NCBI GenBank assembly: GCA_017551865.1
Contig: JAFZKB010000002.1
Span: forward strand, 62,001 to 126,000
Length of the DNA: 64,000 nt
From: Clostridiales bacterium
GTDB taxonomy: Bacteria; Bacillota; Clostridia; Saccharofermentanales; Saccharofermentanaceae
Reading direction: 5' to 3'
Part shown: in pieces, positions 9,090 to 18,734 of the stretch
Position numbering within the stretch: the stretch's first letter is position 1
Layout of the letters: every line of letters begins with the position of its first letter
Translations under genes and position numbers: made by a program
Notes under the pieces: generated by a model
Seen by the model: only the letters and a program-made list of their open reading frames with translations
What the model was told of the DNA's origin: nothing
The model's database searches: none

Positions 9090-10102
9090 AAATGTTTCGA
9101 TATAATGCGGAAGTCCGACGAGAATATCTTACTTGCATCGTACTTACACTGATCCTTGCAGCCTCCCTGTCCCTGATCGGGCCGGAGGCTTCTATCGCTG
9201 TCCTTCTAACAGCAGTGGTATTCATGCTGATCCGCATCATCGCAGATATCCGCCGCTACCGGAGGATCTCGGATCTTTCGGACAGCATCGACAAGATCCT
9301 GCACGGTGCCGAGGATGTGAAGTTCGAAGAATATAAGGAAGGCGAAGTCGCGATCTTAAGTTCGGAGATCCATAAGATGGTAATCCGTCTGCGCGAGCAG
9401 GCTTCCCAGCTTTTAGCCGACAAGCGCTTCCTTTCCGACTCGATCGCGGATATCGCCCATCAGCTTAGGACCCCGCTTACATCCATGAACATCATTGTGG
9501 ACATGTTCTCTGATGCCGAGCTTTCCGACGAGAAAAGATTCGATCTTCTCGCGGAGATGATGCAGAGCTTAAACCGTATCGAGTGGCTCATCAACACGCT
9601 TCTGAAAATGAGTAAGATCGATGCGGATACGGTCTTTTTCGAGACGAAAGAATATAACGTCAAAGAGATGCTCAAAAAATCGGCCGAGTCGCTGGCAGTG
9701 CCGCTCGATATCAACGGCGTGGCACTTAAGATGGAAGTCCCGGACGATGCCGTCGTACGCGGCGACATGATGTGGACCTGCGAGGCGATCAGCAATATCT
9801 TAAAGAACTGCATGGAGCATACGCCCGAAGGCGGCATGATCGAGATCTTCGTCAAGCACACACCGATCTATACCGAGATCGTGATCCGGGATACGGGAAC
9901 GGGTATCGATCCCGAGGACATCCCGCACGTATTCGAGCGTTTCTACCGGGGCAAGGTCGCACTCAATACCAGTATCGGTATCGGACTTGCCTTAAGTAAG
10001 ATGATCGTAGAAAGACAGAGCGGTACGATCCGCGCGGACAATCGTGAGGAGCCGGAGCACGGCGCCCAGTTCACGATCCGTTTCTATACAACGAAGAGGT
10101 AA
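9086..10102 (+). CDS. Sensor histidine kinase (BceS-like)
   Basis: A 338-residue kinase. Two closely spaced N-terminal membrane helices (about 13-30 and 34-52) have almost no extracellular loop, the intramembrane-sensing topology of BceS kinases that take their signal from the partner ABC permease. It then has a short linker, a dimerisation/phosphoacceptor helix with DIAHQLRTPLTS (His ~126), N-box NILKNCMEHTP, G1 DTGTGIDPEDIP and a C-terminal IGIGLALSKMIVE. The GTG start overlaps the regulator's stop codon; an ATG two codons downstream is an alternative. Confidence 0.9.
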   Translation: MKMFRYNAEVRREYLTCIVLTLILAASLSLIGPEASIAVLLTAVVFMLIRIIADIRRYRRISDLSDSIDKILHGAEDVKFEEYKEGEVAILSSEIHKMVIRLREQASQLLADKRFLSDSIADIAHQLRTPLTSMNIIVDMFSDAELSDEKRFDLLAEMMQSLNRIEWLINTLLKMSKIDADTVFFETKEYNVKEMLKKSAESLAVPLDINGVALKMEVPDDAVVRGDMMWTCEAISNILKNCMEHTPEGGMIEIFVKHTPIYTEIVIRDTGTGIDPEDIPHVFERFYRGKVALNTSIGIGLALSKMIVERQSGTIRADNREEPEHGAQFTIRFYTTKR

Positions 10103-10105
10103 AAA

Positions 10106-10789
10106 ATGGAACTACTTAGAGCGGAACATCTGACCAAGACCTACGGTAAAGACGAGAATGTCGTTGCCGCGCTCAACGATGTCTCCCTTTCTATCGAAAA
10201 GGGCGAATTCGTCGCCATTATCGGCGCATCCGGTTCCGGCAAATCGACACTTCTTCACATGCTCGGCGGCGTAGACCGTCCGACGTCCGGCACCGTCCTT
10301 GTCGATGGAAAGGATATTTTCAAGCAGAACGATGAGCAGCTGTCGATCTTTCGAAGAAGAGAGATCGGACTGGTGTATCAGTTCTTCAACCTGATCCCGG
10401 TGCTATCTGTCGTGGAGAACATCACGATGCCGGTGCTCCTTGACCACAGACGCGTCAATCAGGAGCGTCTCGACGAGCTGCTGGACCTTCTGGGACTTCG
10501 GGAAAGAAAGGATTTCTTCCCCAGCCAGCTGTCCGGCGGACAGCAGCAGCGTGTGGCGATCGGCCGTGCGCTCATCAACGCGCCGACGATCCTTCTGGCA
10601 GACGAGCCGACGGGTAACCTAGACTCGAAGAACAGCCAGGAAGTCGTCGATCTTCTCAAGTATTCCAACACGAAATATAACCAGACGACGGTGTTGATCA
10701 CCCACGATGAAAACGTGGCACTTCAGGCAAAGAGGATCATCACGATCCAGGATGGACGGATCAAGCACGATGAGGTGATCCGTAAATGA
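10106..10789 (+). CDS. ABC transporter ATP-binding protein (BceA/LolD-like)
   Basis: A 227-residue ATPase of the MacB/LolD/BceA class. It has Walker [10 protein letters not shown] (40-48), Q-loop [11 protein letters not shown], signature [15 protein letters not shown], Walker [13 protein letters not shown] and H-loop ITHDENVAL. It starts three bases after the kinase stop and overlaps the permease start by 4 bases (ATGA). It drives the adjacent FtsX-type permease, probably for removal of cell-wall-active peptides rather than classical import or export. Confidence 0.92.
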   Translation: MELLRAEHLTKTYGKDENVVAALNDVSLSIEKGEFVAIIGASGSGKSTLLHMLGGVDRPTSGTVLVDGKDIFKQNDEQLSIFRRREIGLVYQFFNLIPVLSVVENITMPVLLDHRRVNQERLDELLDLLGLRERKDFFPSQLSGGQQQRVAIGRALINAPTILLADEPTGNLDSKNSQEVVDLLKYSNTKYNQTTVLITHDENVALQAKRIITIQDGRIKHDEVIRK

Positions 10790-13398
10790 GCCGAGTCTCC
10801 AATATCGTCAGCAAGTACGCCAAACGCACCGTATTTGCCAACAAGGGCAGATCGATCCTGACCCTGATCGGCATCGTAGTGGCGACCATGATGTTCTCGA
10901 TCGTGGCCTCGGCACACGTGAGTGCGATCGACATCCTCAAAAGTTTTGCAAGCGATGAGTACGGAAGATGGCACGTCCAGGCCTATTCGATGACGTCGAT
11001 GGACTACCAGAAGATCATTAAGGATGACCGCATAAAGAGCGTCGCCTACGTGCAGGAGATCGGGTACGACCCGGGATCCTCATATAATCCCGAAAGTCAG
11101 AATGCCGTCCGGTATATAGAGCGATACCGCTATTTCGTAGGCGCCATGAGCGATGAATTCCCGGAGCTTTGTAATCTTTCGCTGCTTCGCGGAAGACTTC
11201 CGAGAACGGATTCCGAAGCGATCATCTCCCTAGAGATGTATTCCAACGACAGAGAGAATCTGGCGATTGGAAAGAAGATCAAAGTGAATCTTTATTCCCG
11301 TTATTCCGAAGGCCGAAAAGTCATGAATCTCCAGTATCTGGTGAGAAGCGGGACCGGTGAAGTGGATGAGCAGCTGTATCCTTTCGGCTCGAAAGAATAC
11401 ACCATCGTCGGATACTTCGTCGTGCCGGGATATGCCAGATGGAAAAACTTCGCCGAGAATACGATCCTGACCCATTCTCCGGGACTGTCCGGAGGATCCG
11501 CCGTGAACGCCTATTTCGAGTTCAAGGATCCTGCTGTATATACGGAGTTTACGCTCGACCGTTTTGAGAACGAAGACGACTGCCTCTATAACAAGGACTT
11601 CATCCGTCTGGAGAATTCCGCAGATGACTCCAAACTGGAGATGACCATCGGCGTGATTGCGATCGCGACCATCGCCATGATCGCCCTACTGGCTGTCATG
11701 CTGATCTATAACTCTTTCTCCACTTCCTCATCAGAGAGGATCCGCGCCATCGGCCTTCTGAAATCGGTCGGTGCCACGAGACGGCAGGTGAGAGAACTGA
11801 TCCTGCGCGAAGCTCTTTATTTCTCGATCATCGGCATCCCGATCGGTCTTCTTCTCGGCCAGGTCACAAGCTATTTCCTTTTCGGCGCGCTCAATCAGAT
11901 GAGCAGCTATGCGGCGAATTACTTTATCTTAAAGAACATCGATCTTCAGTACCGCCTCGACTACCAGAACATCATCGCGCCGGCGGTCCTCGCGCTTATC
12001 ACGGTATTTGCGGCGATCATGCTCCCGATGATCCACGTCTCGAAGGTCTACCCGATCGAAGCCGTCCACGTGAACGACAATTTCTCGCAGGGCAAAGACC
12101 GCAAAAAATACAGAAGCATTACCATGCGCCTTTTCGGTTTTACCGGCGCACTTTCCATCAAGAACTATTTCCGCTACAGGAAAAGATACCGTGCCACGGT
12201 CATTTCGATCATGGCCAGTGTATTCATGATCCTATTCGCCAACATGATGGTCCGTTCCGTCACAAGAAGATACCAGATCGAAGATATCGGAAGAGAAGAT
12301 GTGATCCGCTACACGAAGGTCATCGGAAAAGATGGTTTCTCGGAGCAGGACAGAGCGCTGTTCTCCAGACTTTCCGAGACAGATACTGTATATTCCAGCA
12401 CAATGGCGCTCATTACGGAGTGTAATATCCAGGAAAGAGAAGGGCTCTTCTCGGATACTGTGGATATGTATCTTTCCGGAAATGCGGATGAGAAGCCCAG
12501 ATCCCTGGAAGCAGACTTCGTTTTTATCGATGATGGTACATGGCGAGAGCTCTGCCAGAAGGACGGGATCGACCCGGAGCCTTTCCTGGAATATGGATCG
12601 AGCAAGTGTCTTATCTTCGACAGCCTGAAAGTTTATGACGAGACGGGCCGTATGGTTGATGAAACAAAATACTTCCGGGAGCTTCCGGAGCAGATCCTTA
12701 TAGATACGACACCGTCTAACCAGATCGAATTCTGGGTCGCGATCGAGCCTGTCGCGGAAGTCTCGTGGCAGGAGGCGTTAGGATCTTATGCTTCGGGACT
12801 TCAGATCTATCTGCCGATGAGTCAGCTGAATTATTACGGATCCTCCCACTCGGAAGGATACTCGATCTTCCAGTTCGCCGCCAAGCGTCCGGTCGCCGCG
12901 ATCGCCCAGATGAAAGAGATCCTCGAAAGTGAATTGTATCTTACCGATTCTCTCGAGGATACAGGTATCACGTCACGAGCGGCAAATGCAGTCAATTCCC
13001 TCGTGGAGATCATCATGTACGGCTATGTTGCGATGCTCAGTTTCATGTGCTTTTTGAACCTCATTCTGACGGTGATCGGAAACATCGTTTTCCGCCGAAA
13101 AGAGTATATTCTTCTCATGTCTGTCGGCATGTCCAGAAAAACGCTCTTCCGCATGGTCATTTCGGAAAGCCTCATCTACTTCTTTGAAAGTGTGATCACG
13201 CTTCTTCTGATCATGTTCGTTTCTTTCGGCGTATTCGGTATCGTTTTCGAAAGGAATATCATGAGATATATCAATGTCCCGTACTTTGCCGTGATACTGC
13301 TCCTGCATCTTTTCGTCGTGGTCACTACCACAGCGATCGGACTGTCACGCATCATGACAGACGAGATCATCGAAGGGATCCGCAAGGATTATTATTGA
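10786..13398 (+). CDS. FtsX-like ABC permease (BceB/MacB-type)
   Basis: An 870-residue protein with one N-terminal TM (about 20-40), a first extracytoplasmic domain (to ~285), a three-TM FtsX core with the SSERIRAIGLLKSVGATRRQV motif, a TM pair near 410-480, a second extracytoplasmic domain and a C-terminal FtsX core with FRRKEYILLMSVGMSRKTL. Two extracytoplasmic domains and two FtsX cores make it closer to the ~10-TM MacB/YxdM/BceB permeases. With the three preceding genes it forms a self-contained peptide sensing and resistance system. The compound recognised is unknown. Confidence 0.88.
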   Translation: MSRVSNIVSKYAKRTVFANKGRSILTLIGIVVATMMFSIVASAHVSAIDILKSFASDEYGRWHVQAYSMTSMDYQKIIKDDRIKSVAYVQEIGYDPGSSYNPESQNAVRYIERYRYFVGAMSDEFPELCNLSLLRGRLPRTDSEAIISLEMYSNDRENLAIGKKIKVNLYSRYSEGRKVMNLQYLVRSGTGEVDEQLYPFGSKEYTIVGYFVVPGYARWKNFAENTILTHSPGLSGGSAVNAYFEFKDPAVYTEFTLDRFENEDDCLYNKDFIRLENSADDSKLEMTIGVIAIATIAMIALLAVMLIYNSFSTSSSERIRAIGLLKSVGATRRQVRELILREALYFSIIGIPIGLLLGQVTSYFLFGALNQMSSYAANYFILKNIDLQYRLDYQNIIAPAVLALITVFAAIMLPMIHVSKVYPIEAVHVNDNFSQGKDRKKYRSITMRLFGFTGALSIKNYFRYRKRYRATVISIMASVFMILFANMMVRSVTRRYQIEDIGREDVIRYTKVIGKDGFSEQDRALFSRLSETDTVYSSTMALITECNIQEREGLFSDTVDMYLSGNADEKPRSLEADFVFIDDGTWRELCQKDGIDPEPFLEYGSSKCLIFDSLKVYDETGRMVDETKYFRELPEQILIDTTPSNQIEFWVAIEPVAEVSWQEALGSYASGLQIYLPMSQLNYYGSSHSEGYSIFQFAAKRPVAAIAQMKEILESELYLTDSLEDTGITSRAANAVNSLVEIIMYGYVAMLSFMCFLNLILTVIGNIVFRRKEYILLMSVGMSRKTLFRMVISESLIYFFESVITLLLIMFVSFGVFGIVFERNIMRYINVPYFAVILLLHLFVVVTTTAIGLSRIMTDEIIEGIRKDYY

Positions 13399-13409
13399 TT
13401 CCAGAGAAC

Positions 13410-14087
13410 TTAGGAATTGATCCACTCGTCGACGGAGAATGCTCTTCCGTGCGCGCTCAGATACTGTTTGCACTTTAATCCGATCAGCGTCTCCCAGGTG
13501 CGTGCCAGCTGTGCTTCGTTATCGACAAAGACAGGTGCGAGGACGCGCTTATTATACTGGGCGGCATCACCGATCAGGACGGTGTCACCGATCTTTAGAG
13601 AGATGGAGTCTTCGGAGTGACCCGGGGTCATGAGGAGCTGTACATCTTTTCCCAGATATTCTTCAGCGACGGCCTTCGTGAGCGGCTCGACGTGCTGGCA
13701 GGGCTCAAAGGGTATGAAAGCCGGAAGCTTCGGGACGATACCTCCTGCGGAGCCGGCTCTTTTTACATAGGGGTGGTCTTTGCCGGGACGCTTATAGGCG
13801 CCTTTTTTCAGGAATTCAAGGGATGGCTTTGAAGCATAGACCGGGCAGTTGAAAAGCATGGAGAAGTACTCCGCGTTTCCGGCTGTATCACCGTGGGCAT
13901 GGGTCAGGAAGATCGCGTCGATGGCGAAGAGAAAATCCTTGCTTAAATTCTTCTCGATGACTTCCTTTTCGGAGAGCGGACCGCAGTCGATCATGACGGC
14001 TTTGTCGCGGTAGGTCACGCAATAGCACGAATAGATCTTCGTTCCGATGCTAAAAAACTGGTAGTCTACGTTGTGGCTTAAAAGCAT
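13410..14087 (-). CDS. MBL-fold metallohydrolase
   Basis: A 225-residue metallo-beta-lactamase-fold hydrolase. Metal-binding HAHGD is at residues 63-67 (H63, H65, D67), followed by a downstream His in TPGHSEDS, GDAAQ as the bridging-aspartate motif and a terminal His in LSAHGR. These indicate a dinuclear zinc site. It resembles glyoxalase II/lactonase-type members but the substrate is undefined. It lies 12 bases downstream of the VanY-like gene on the same strand, with GGGAG before the ATG, so the pair is probably an operon. It converges with the FtsX permease gene with only 11 bases between the stops. Confidence 0.85.
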   Translation of the reverse strand: MLLSHNVDYQFFSIGTKIYSCYCVTYRDKAVMIDCGPLSEKEVIEKNLSKDFLFAIDAIFLTHAHGDTAGNAEYFSMLFNCPVYASKPSLEFLKKGAYKRPGKDHPYVKRAGSAGGIVPKLPAFIPFEPCQHVEPLTKAVAEEYLGKDVQLLMTPGHSEDSISLKIGDTVLIGDAAQYNKRVLAPVFVDNEAQLARTWETLIGLKCKQYLSAHGRAFSVDEWINS

Positions 14088-14099
14088 GCCCTTCTCCCT

Positions 14100-15011
14100 T
14101 TACTCGTTATAGTCGTCCGGCAGCAGCTGGGGTTTTCCGTAGTATTCCTCCAGCGTCATGATGTTGTTATCGTACATTTCGGTGGCGACTTCAACGCCGA
14201 CATAGCGGAAGTGCCAGCCCTCGACACCGTATCCGGTGATGTGGCCGTAATCAGCAGGGTAGCGCCAGATGAAGCCGTATTCATGACCGTGTTCGAGGAC
14301 CCATTTCCCCGCTTTTGTATAGACGAAATTATCGCGGATCTCCGGGTCGCTCTTGATATTGATGTCCAAAGCAAGACCCAGCGGATGCTCGGAGCGTCCG
14401 GGGTAGGCGTTTTTACAGACGGCCTTATCGAGGCCTCTTCTGGGGATCGCATTATTGAAACTGTAGGTCTGTGTAGCCCAGTCTCTGTAGCCGGAGATGA
14501 GATACAGATCTTCGCCGATCTCGGAAAGGCAGGCATCGTGCATCTTCTCCCAGGCTTCGGCCGCTTCCGGACGGAGCTTCTGACCTGCGGAGTATTTTGC
14601 CAATGTGAGTTCCGGCACATATTCGGCAGTGGTGGTGTAATACTTATTGACGAGAACGGCGATGTCTTCCGGATTCGAAACGACTTCGGCGCGGACACTT
14701 CTGGGGTCAACATAACCGTTATACCAGACAGGTCCGCCGGTGATGATCGGCTCCACATATTCCGGTACCGGTGTCGGCGACGGGGAAGGTGTCGGTGTGG
14801 ATGTAGGAGTAGGCGTTTCCGTAGGCGTCGGCGTTTCTGTCGGTGTCGGTGTCTCGGTGCTTACTGAAGATTCCAGATAGGACGAGATCGCGGCGCTTTC
14901 AGACGTGTCGGTCAAACGAGTCAGATTTTTCTTGTCCTGACAGGATGTGCCGAAACAGGATGTGGCCACGATGGCGGTTACTAAAATGACGGGCATGAAA
15001 TTGCGCTTCAT
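14100..15011 (-). CDS. VanY-like D-alanyl-D-alanine carboxypeptidase lipoprotein
   Basis: 303 residues. An N-terminal signal with a cysteine-containing lipobox region (ATSCFGTSC) is followed by a Ser/Thr/Pro/Glu linker of TPTPTE-like repeats (about 50-90) that would span the wall. The catalytic peptidase M15B domain follows (about 110-300). Zinc-ligand and catalytic motifs seen are SGYRDW, GRSEHPLGLALDI (SxHxxGxAxD) and EGWHFRYVG. It should trim the terminal D-Ala of peptidoglycan pentapeptides outside the membrane. Nothing nearby suggests vanHAX-type vancomycin resistance, so a housekeeping wall-remodelling role is more likely. Confidence 0.9.
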   Translation of the reverse strand: MKRNFMPVILVTAIVATSCFGTSCQDKKNLTRLTDTSESAAISSYLESSVSTETPTPTETPTPTETPTPTSTPTPSPSPTPVPEYVEPIITGGPVWYNGYVDPRSVRAEVVSNPEDIAVLVNKYYTTTAEYVPELTLAKYSAGQKLRPEAAEAWEKMHDACLSEIGEDLYLISGYRDWATQTYSFNNAIPRRGLDKAVCKNAYPGRSEHPLGLALDINIKSDPEIRDNFVYTKAGKWVLEHGHEYGFIWRYPADYGHITGYGVEGWHFRYVGVEVATEMYDNNIMTLEEYYGKPQLLPDDYNE

Positions 15012-15050
15012 CTTCTAAAATGCCCCTCCTTACATATTTTCACATCGTCT

Positions 15051-15056
15051 AGTATA
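15051..15056 (-). promoter_or_regulatory. -10 element for the VanY-MBL operon
   Basis: On the minus strand TATACT lies about 40 bases before the VanY ATG, with AAGGAGG in between. The -35 region is not convincing. Confidence 0.4.
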
Positions 15057-15134
15057 CCCCAGCAAAAGCAACGGGAGTGTTTCACTTTCGTTAATTTGTG
15101 CTTTCGGTGCGCCCCTGCTTATGAATGAAAAGAA

Positions 15135-15163
15135 TTGACAGACTATTGAGTTCTATTTACACT
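15135..15163 (+). promoter_or_regulatory. Promoter of the CBM2/TSP3 secreted protein
   Basis: Consensus TTGACA (15135-15140), a 17-bp spacer and TACACT (15158-15163) stand 48 bases before the ATG at 15211, and CGGAGG precedes the start. It is one of the best promoters in the window, suggesting the AT-rich gene is expressed in this host. Confidence 0.75.
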
Positions 15164-15210
15164 CAAAACATAGATGGCAAATAGTATGAATAGTGTGATC
15201 GGAGGTTTCT

Positions 15211-18200
15211 ATGCGTCGAGGTCGATGGCAAAGGGGTATCTGTACCCTGTTATCGTCAGCGGTTCTTTTATCGTGTTTTCCGTTGACAGAAGATTTAGCG
15301 GTTGCGGAATCAGTCCCGTGTTATTCTGTAATTTCTGATATTAGCTTTGAGGCAGATTCCCGGATTGTATCTGTTTGGGGGACCCAAGCCAATCTTGAGT
15401 TCTCAGTTACGAATTTGGGAAGTGATGTGATACATAACTGGTTTCTGACATTTGATCTGCCTTATGCGATAGATAATGTTTGGAATGCAGCGGTATATGA
15501 GAGTGGCGATCAGGGAACATATACTCTCAAGAATACCGGCTGGAATCAAGATATTCTTCCGGATGAGACGATTCAGTTTGGCATGTCGGTTTCCGCATCG
15601 GATGGTCAAACGATAGAAAAGCTTCCTTCTTTCTATCTTTTGAATACAGCAGTTAAACCGATAGATTCTTCTCAATACACCTTAACATATCACGAGTATT
15701 CCAACTGGGGTAACGGGTTTAACGGTTCGCTGGTGTTAACTAATAAATCAAATCAGACAATCGAAGATTGGACGATTGGTTTTTCTGCTAATCGCGAAAT
15801 AACAGAAGTAGCGGGCGCGGAATTGAGAATAGAAAACGATCATTTTGTGGTAACCAACAATGGTAGCAACCAGAATATCGCTCCTTATTCCAGCATAAAT
15901 ATGACTGTCAACGGGAACGGACAAAACACAAATAAGAACTTTCTTTTTTCAGATGTTACACTCTGTTCCATTTGCTGTGCTTACAATCTGACAGAGGATG
16001 ATGATCATAACGGAATCGCAGATTATTTGGACTACATTGATATGTTGAAGGGCAATCTAGATATCGATTCTGATGGGGATGGTATTCCTGATTCTGTTGA
16101 AATTCAAATTGGCTCTGATCCGTATTCAAAAGACTCGGATAATGATGGAGTCGACGACAGCATAGAAATCGCAATGGGACTGGATCCTATGCTTCCGGAT
16201 AGTGATGGAAATGGAATACCTGATTCTCAAGAAGATTCCGATAGCGATGGATTATCACTTGAGGAAGAGCTTCAAAGAGGCACGAAGCCATGGATAGCTG
16301 ATTCTGATAGTGATGGCCTGTCCGATGGCGAAGAAGTATACACCATTGGTTCTGACCCGCTTCTGTCTGACTCGGACAGTGATGGAATTGGGGACGGGGA
16401 TGAGAGAATACTCGGCCTGAATCCTCTGCTTTCAGACAGTGATGGAGATGGGACTCCTGACACTAACGAGCGGATTCTTCAGACAAGATCTGAAGAAATA
16501 AACGACGTAGAAAAACCAGCTGTAACAGAGGTGGAGGTCACTCTCGAAGGAACAGGTTGCCTGGAAACTGCTATGTCTATTACAGATGTCTATAAGGCTG
16601 ACACATATTCTAGCGACCTTGTTGGGTTGGTGAGTGTTCCTATGAACATCGAATATGAAGGAGATTTCGATGAAGCGGAAATCACTTTCCATTATGACGA
16701 AAAATGGCTCTCCCAAATAGATTTTAATGTTCCGGACAGTTTCCCATTAAGCGACGACTATACGACGCGCCCGGCGACTCTTGGCATCTTTTATTATGAT
16801 GAAGAGAATGGTGTTTATGTTGACTGTGGGGCAGAAGTGGATACTGAAAACCATACAGTCACCTGTACAACAACCCACTTTAGCACATACATGGTTGTTG
16901 ATGAGTATATATGGTATCAGTTCTGGACTTCTATGAAATATGTGGGAGATCTTCAACCTTCTCATGAAGGCTATAAGGGGATAGACTATGTTCTGGAAAT
17001 CCCATGTGTAAATACAATGAATGCTTCGGATATAGCAGAAATGAATGCAATTGCCAATAGGATCATTGACAATATGCATGAGGAAGATCATATGGTTATC
17101 CGAGGTTATAGCATTGGAGGTTTTTATACTTATGACTATACCTCTGACACCGATATTCTCAAGAAACAGGTAAGTGAATGGCCGTGGAACGAGGGAGACC
17201 CCTGGGTGGGGTATACATATACGACTCCTGAACTTCTGGGAAATCAATTGAGTGGACGGGAGATATTCAATATTGCATCCAGTTCATATGGCCATGATCC
17301 AGAGAACGAACTGGTAGTGATCGCTTTTCATAACTCGACGGATATTGATTGTGAATACTACAGTGCTGATTGCAGAACTGTCCGGGAAATGACAGCATAT
17401 ATCTTTACTCTGTCCAACGGAGAGCCTACTACCGAATCGTTAAAGTGGTTGAATCATGCTGCGGGTGGCGGCGTGATCGATTGTGAAGGAAAAACCGCGG
17501 ATGAAGTATACGATGAATTTGCTGAATTGTATGAAAAGCGTCAGGGAAAGGATGAAGAGTATAACTACGGCGATCACGAAGCTGGCGATGGGTTGTGGGA
17601 TATATACGAAGAACAGGGCATGCTGGGAAGTAATGGTCAATTCTACTACTCAAATCCCTTATCAAAAGATTCAGATGGAGATGGATTGCTTGATGCCAGT
17701 GAAATGGGATCCTATACTGTTGTCGAGGTTAATGAAGAAGGGAACTTGTATGTTGACGGAAATCTGATTGATAGTGAGAAGTTCAGTGACATGCCTGAAT
17801 GGATTTGCTATGGGCACTACACAAGATACGGGAAGGGGCGATGGACGATTTATCGGGTGAAAGCTGAACCGATGGTGTTGGATACCGATGGGGACTTCTA
17901 TAGTGATGGCATTGATCCGAAACCGAAAAAATCCAATATCAGAGCAATAGGATTGGAGGGTGTTTATGATCCTAGAACTAGCAATTTTCGGTATGTTCAA
18001 GTTCATAATCACCCGGGGTGTGGTTCAACCGACCCTAGTATAGGAGGGAATCAAAAATGGTTTGGAAAGGAAGGCTGGAATAGGGAGCCTAATGATTTAT
18101 ATATTCAAGATCACGGATGCGGTTTGATAGCTTTTTCGGATCTGGTTTTATATCACTTTACTGATATACGCGATATTGATTTTGATCAATACTACAATCA

Positions 18201-18714
18201 TGTACATGAAACTAATGATTATCTTTCATTTTGCCGCACACAATGGGGATATTATTACGGTGGCTTATGTACTGCAATTAACCAACTGTATTTTGTGGAC
18301 GGAGAAATAGGTCTAGCCTTTCCCGTGTTTGTCAATACCAATCAGAAAAATGGTTTATTATCATGCATTGCAAGAATGATTAAGGGCGGGAAGCCAGTTA
18401 TTACTTCTGTTTTCACCAAAGAGGAATTGAAGTTTTACCGGCTAGATAACAAGGGTGATATTGATCCAATTACTCACGTTCTTGGAGATTCAAACTGGAA
18501 TTTTTATTCTAGCAGTACTGCCAAAGGTCACTACTTTTCATTAACAGGAATGATTTATGACGATATTTCAAATGATGTATATTTGCGAGTTTCCGATGCA
18601 GGAAGGGAGGAGTATATTTTCTATTCGGAATATCTTGAATTGATTGAAGCCCATAGGCAATTTCCTTCATTTTATCCAGGAGAAGATCTCGGGGATATGA
18701 TAATCTGTTATTGA
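15211..18714 (+). CDS. Secreted CBM2 / calcium-repeat protein with C39-like C-terminal domain
   Basis: 1167 residues with an N-terminal signal peptide (Arg-rich start, hydrophobic core, cut near residue 30). Two tandem domains follow (about 37-140 and 150-245) with the W/N/G pattern of CBM2 cellulose/chitin-binding modules (VTNLGSDVIHNWFLTFDLP; NKSNQTIEDWTIGFS). Next are ten or so acidic DSDGDGxxD thrombospondin type-3/dockerin-like calcium repeats (about 275-425), a beta-rich region, another calcium repeat and a C-terminal ~270-residue domain. The latter has QDHGCGLIAF and GHYFSLTGMIYD, which look like the Cys and His motifs of C39-like cysteine peptidases. I infer a surface-acting, calcium-stabilised, polysaccharide-bound peptidase or peptidase-like protein. 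No LPXTG anchor is present. Base composition is visibly AT-richer than the neighbours. Confidence 0.75.
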   Translation: MRRGRWQRGICTLLSSAVLLSCFPLTEDLAVAESVPCYSVISDISFEADSRIVSVWGTQANLEFSVTNLGSDVIHNWFLTFDLPYAIDNVWNAAVYESGDQGTYTLKNTGWNQDILPDETIQFGMSVSASDGQTIEKLPSFYLLNTAVKPIDSSQYTLTYHEYSNWGNGFNGSLVLTNKSNQTIEDWTIGFSANREITEVAGAELRIENDHFVVTNNGSNQNIAPYSSINMTVNGNGQNTNKNFLFSDVTLCSICCAYNLTEDDDHNGIADYLDYIDMLKGNLDIDSDGDGIPDSVEIQIGSDPYSKDSDNDGVDDSIEIAMGLDPMLPDSDGNGIPDSQEDSDSDGLSLEEELQRGTKPWIADSDSDGLSDGEEVYTIGSDPLLSDSDSDGIGDGDERILGLNPLLSDSDGDGTPDTNERILQTRSEEINDVEKPAVTEVEVTLEGTGCLETAMSITDVYKADTYSSDLVGLVSVPMNIEYEGDFDEAEITFHYDEKWLSQIDFNVPDSFPLSDDYTTRPATLGIFYYDEENGVYVDCGAEVDTENHTVTCTTTHFSTYMVVDEYIWYQFWTSMKYVGDLQPSHEGYKGIDYVLEIPCVNTMNASDIAEMNAIANRIIDNMHEEDHMVIRGYSIGGFYTYDYTSDTDILKKQVSEWPWNEGDPWVGYTYTTPELLGNQLSGREIFNIASSSYGHDPENELVVIAFHNSTDIDCEYYSADCRTVREMTAYIFTLSNGEPTTESLKWLNHAAGGGVIDCEGKTADEVYDEFAELYEKRQGKDEEYNYGDHEAGDGLWDIYEEQGMLGSNGQFYYSNPLSKDSDGDGLLDASEMGSYTVVEVNEEGNLYVDGNLIDSEKFSDMPEWICYGHYTRYGKGRWTIYRVKAEPMVLDTDGDFYSDGIDPKPKKSNIRAIGLEGVYDPRTSNFRYVQVHNHPGCGSTDPSIGGNQKWFGKEGWNREPNDLYIQDHGCGLIAFSDLVLYHFTDIRDIDFDQYYNHVHETNDYLSFCRTQWGYYYGGLCTAINQLYFVDGEIGLAFPVFVNTNQKNGLLSCIARMIKGGKPVITSVFTKEELKFYRLDNKGDIDPITHVLGDSNWNFYSSSTAKGHYFSLTGMIYDDISNDVYLRVSDAGREEYIFYSEYLELIEAHRQFPSFYPGEDLGDMIICY

Positions 18715-18734
18715 CACAATCGTTAGGAGAAGTT

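Noticed and set aside
14760..14860. Simple-sequence DNA repeat as a regulatory or mobile element
   Set aside because: It encodes the TPTPTE-type linker of the VanY-like lipoprotein in frame and is explained by protein repetition.
14100..15011. Vancomycin-resistance VanY
   Set aside because: The catalytic family is the same, but vanR/S/H/A/X are absent and the neighbour is an MBL hydrolase.
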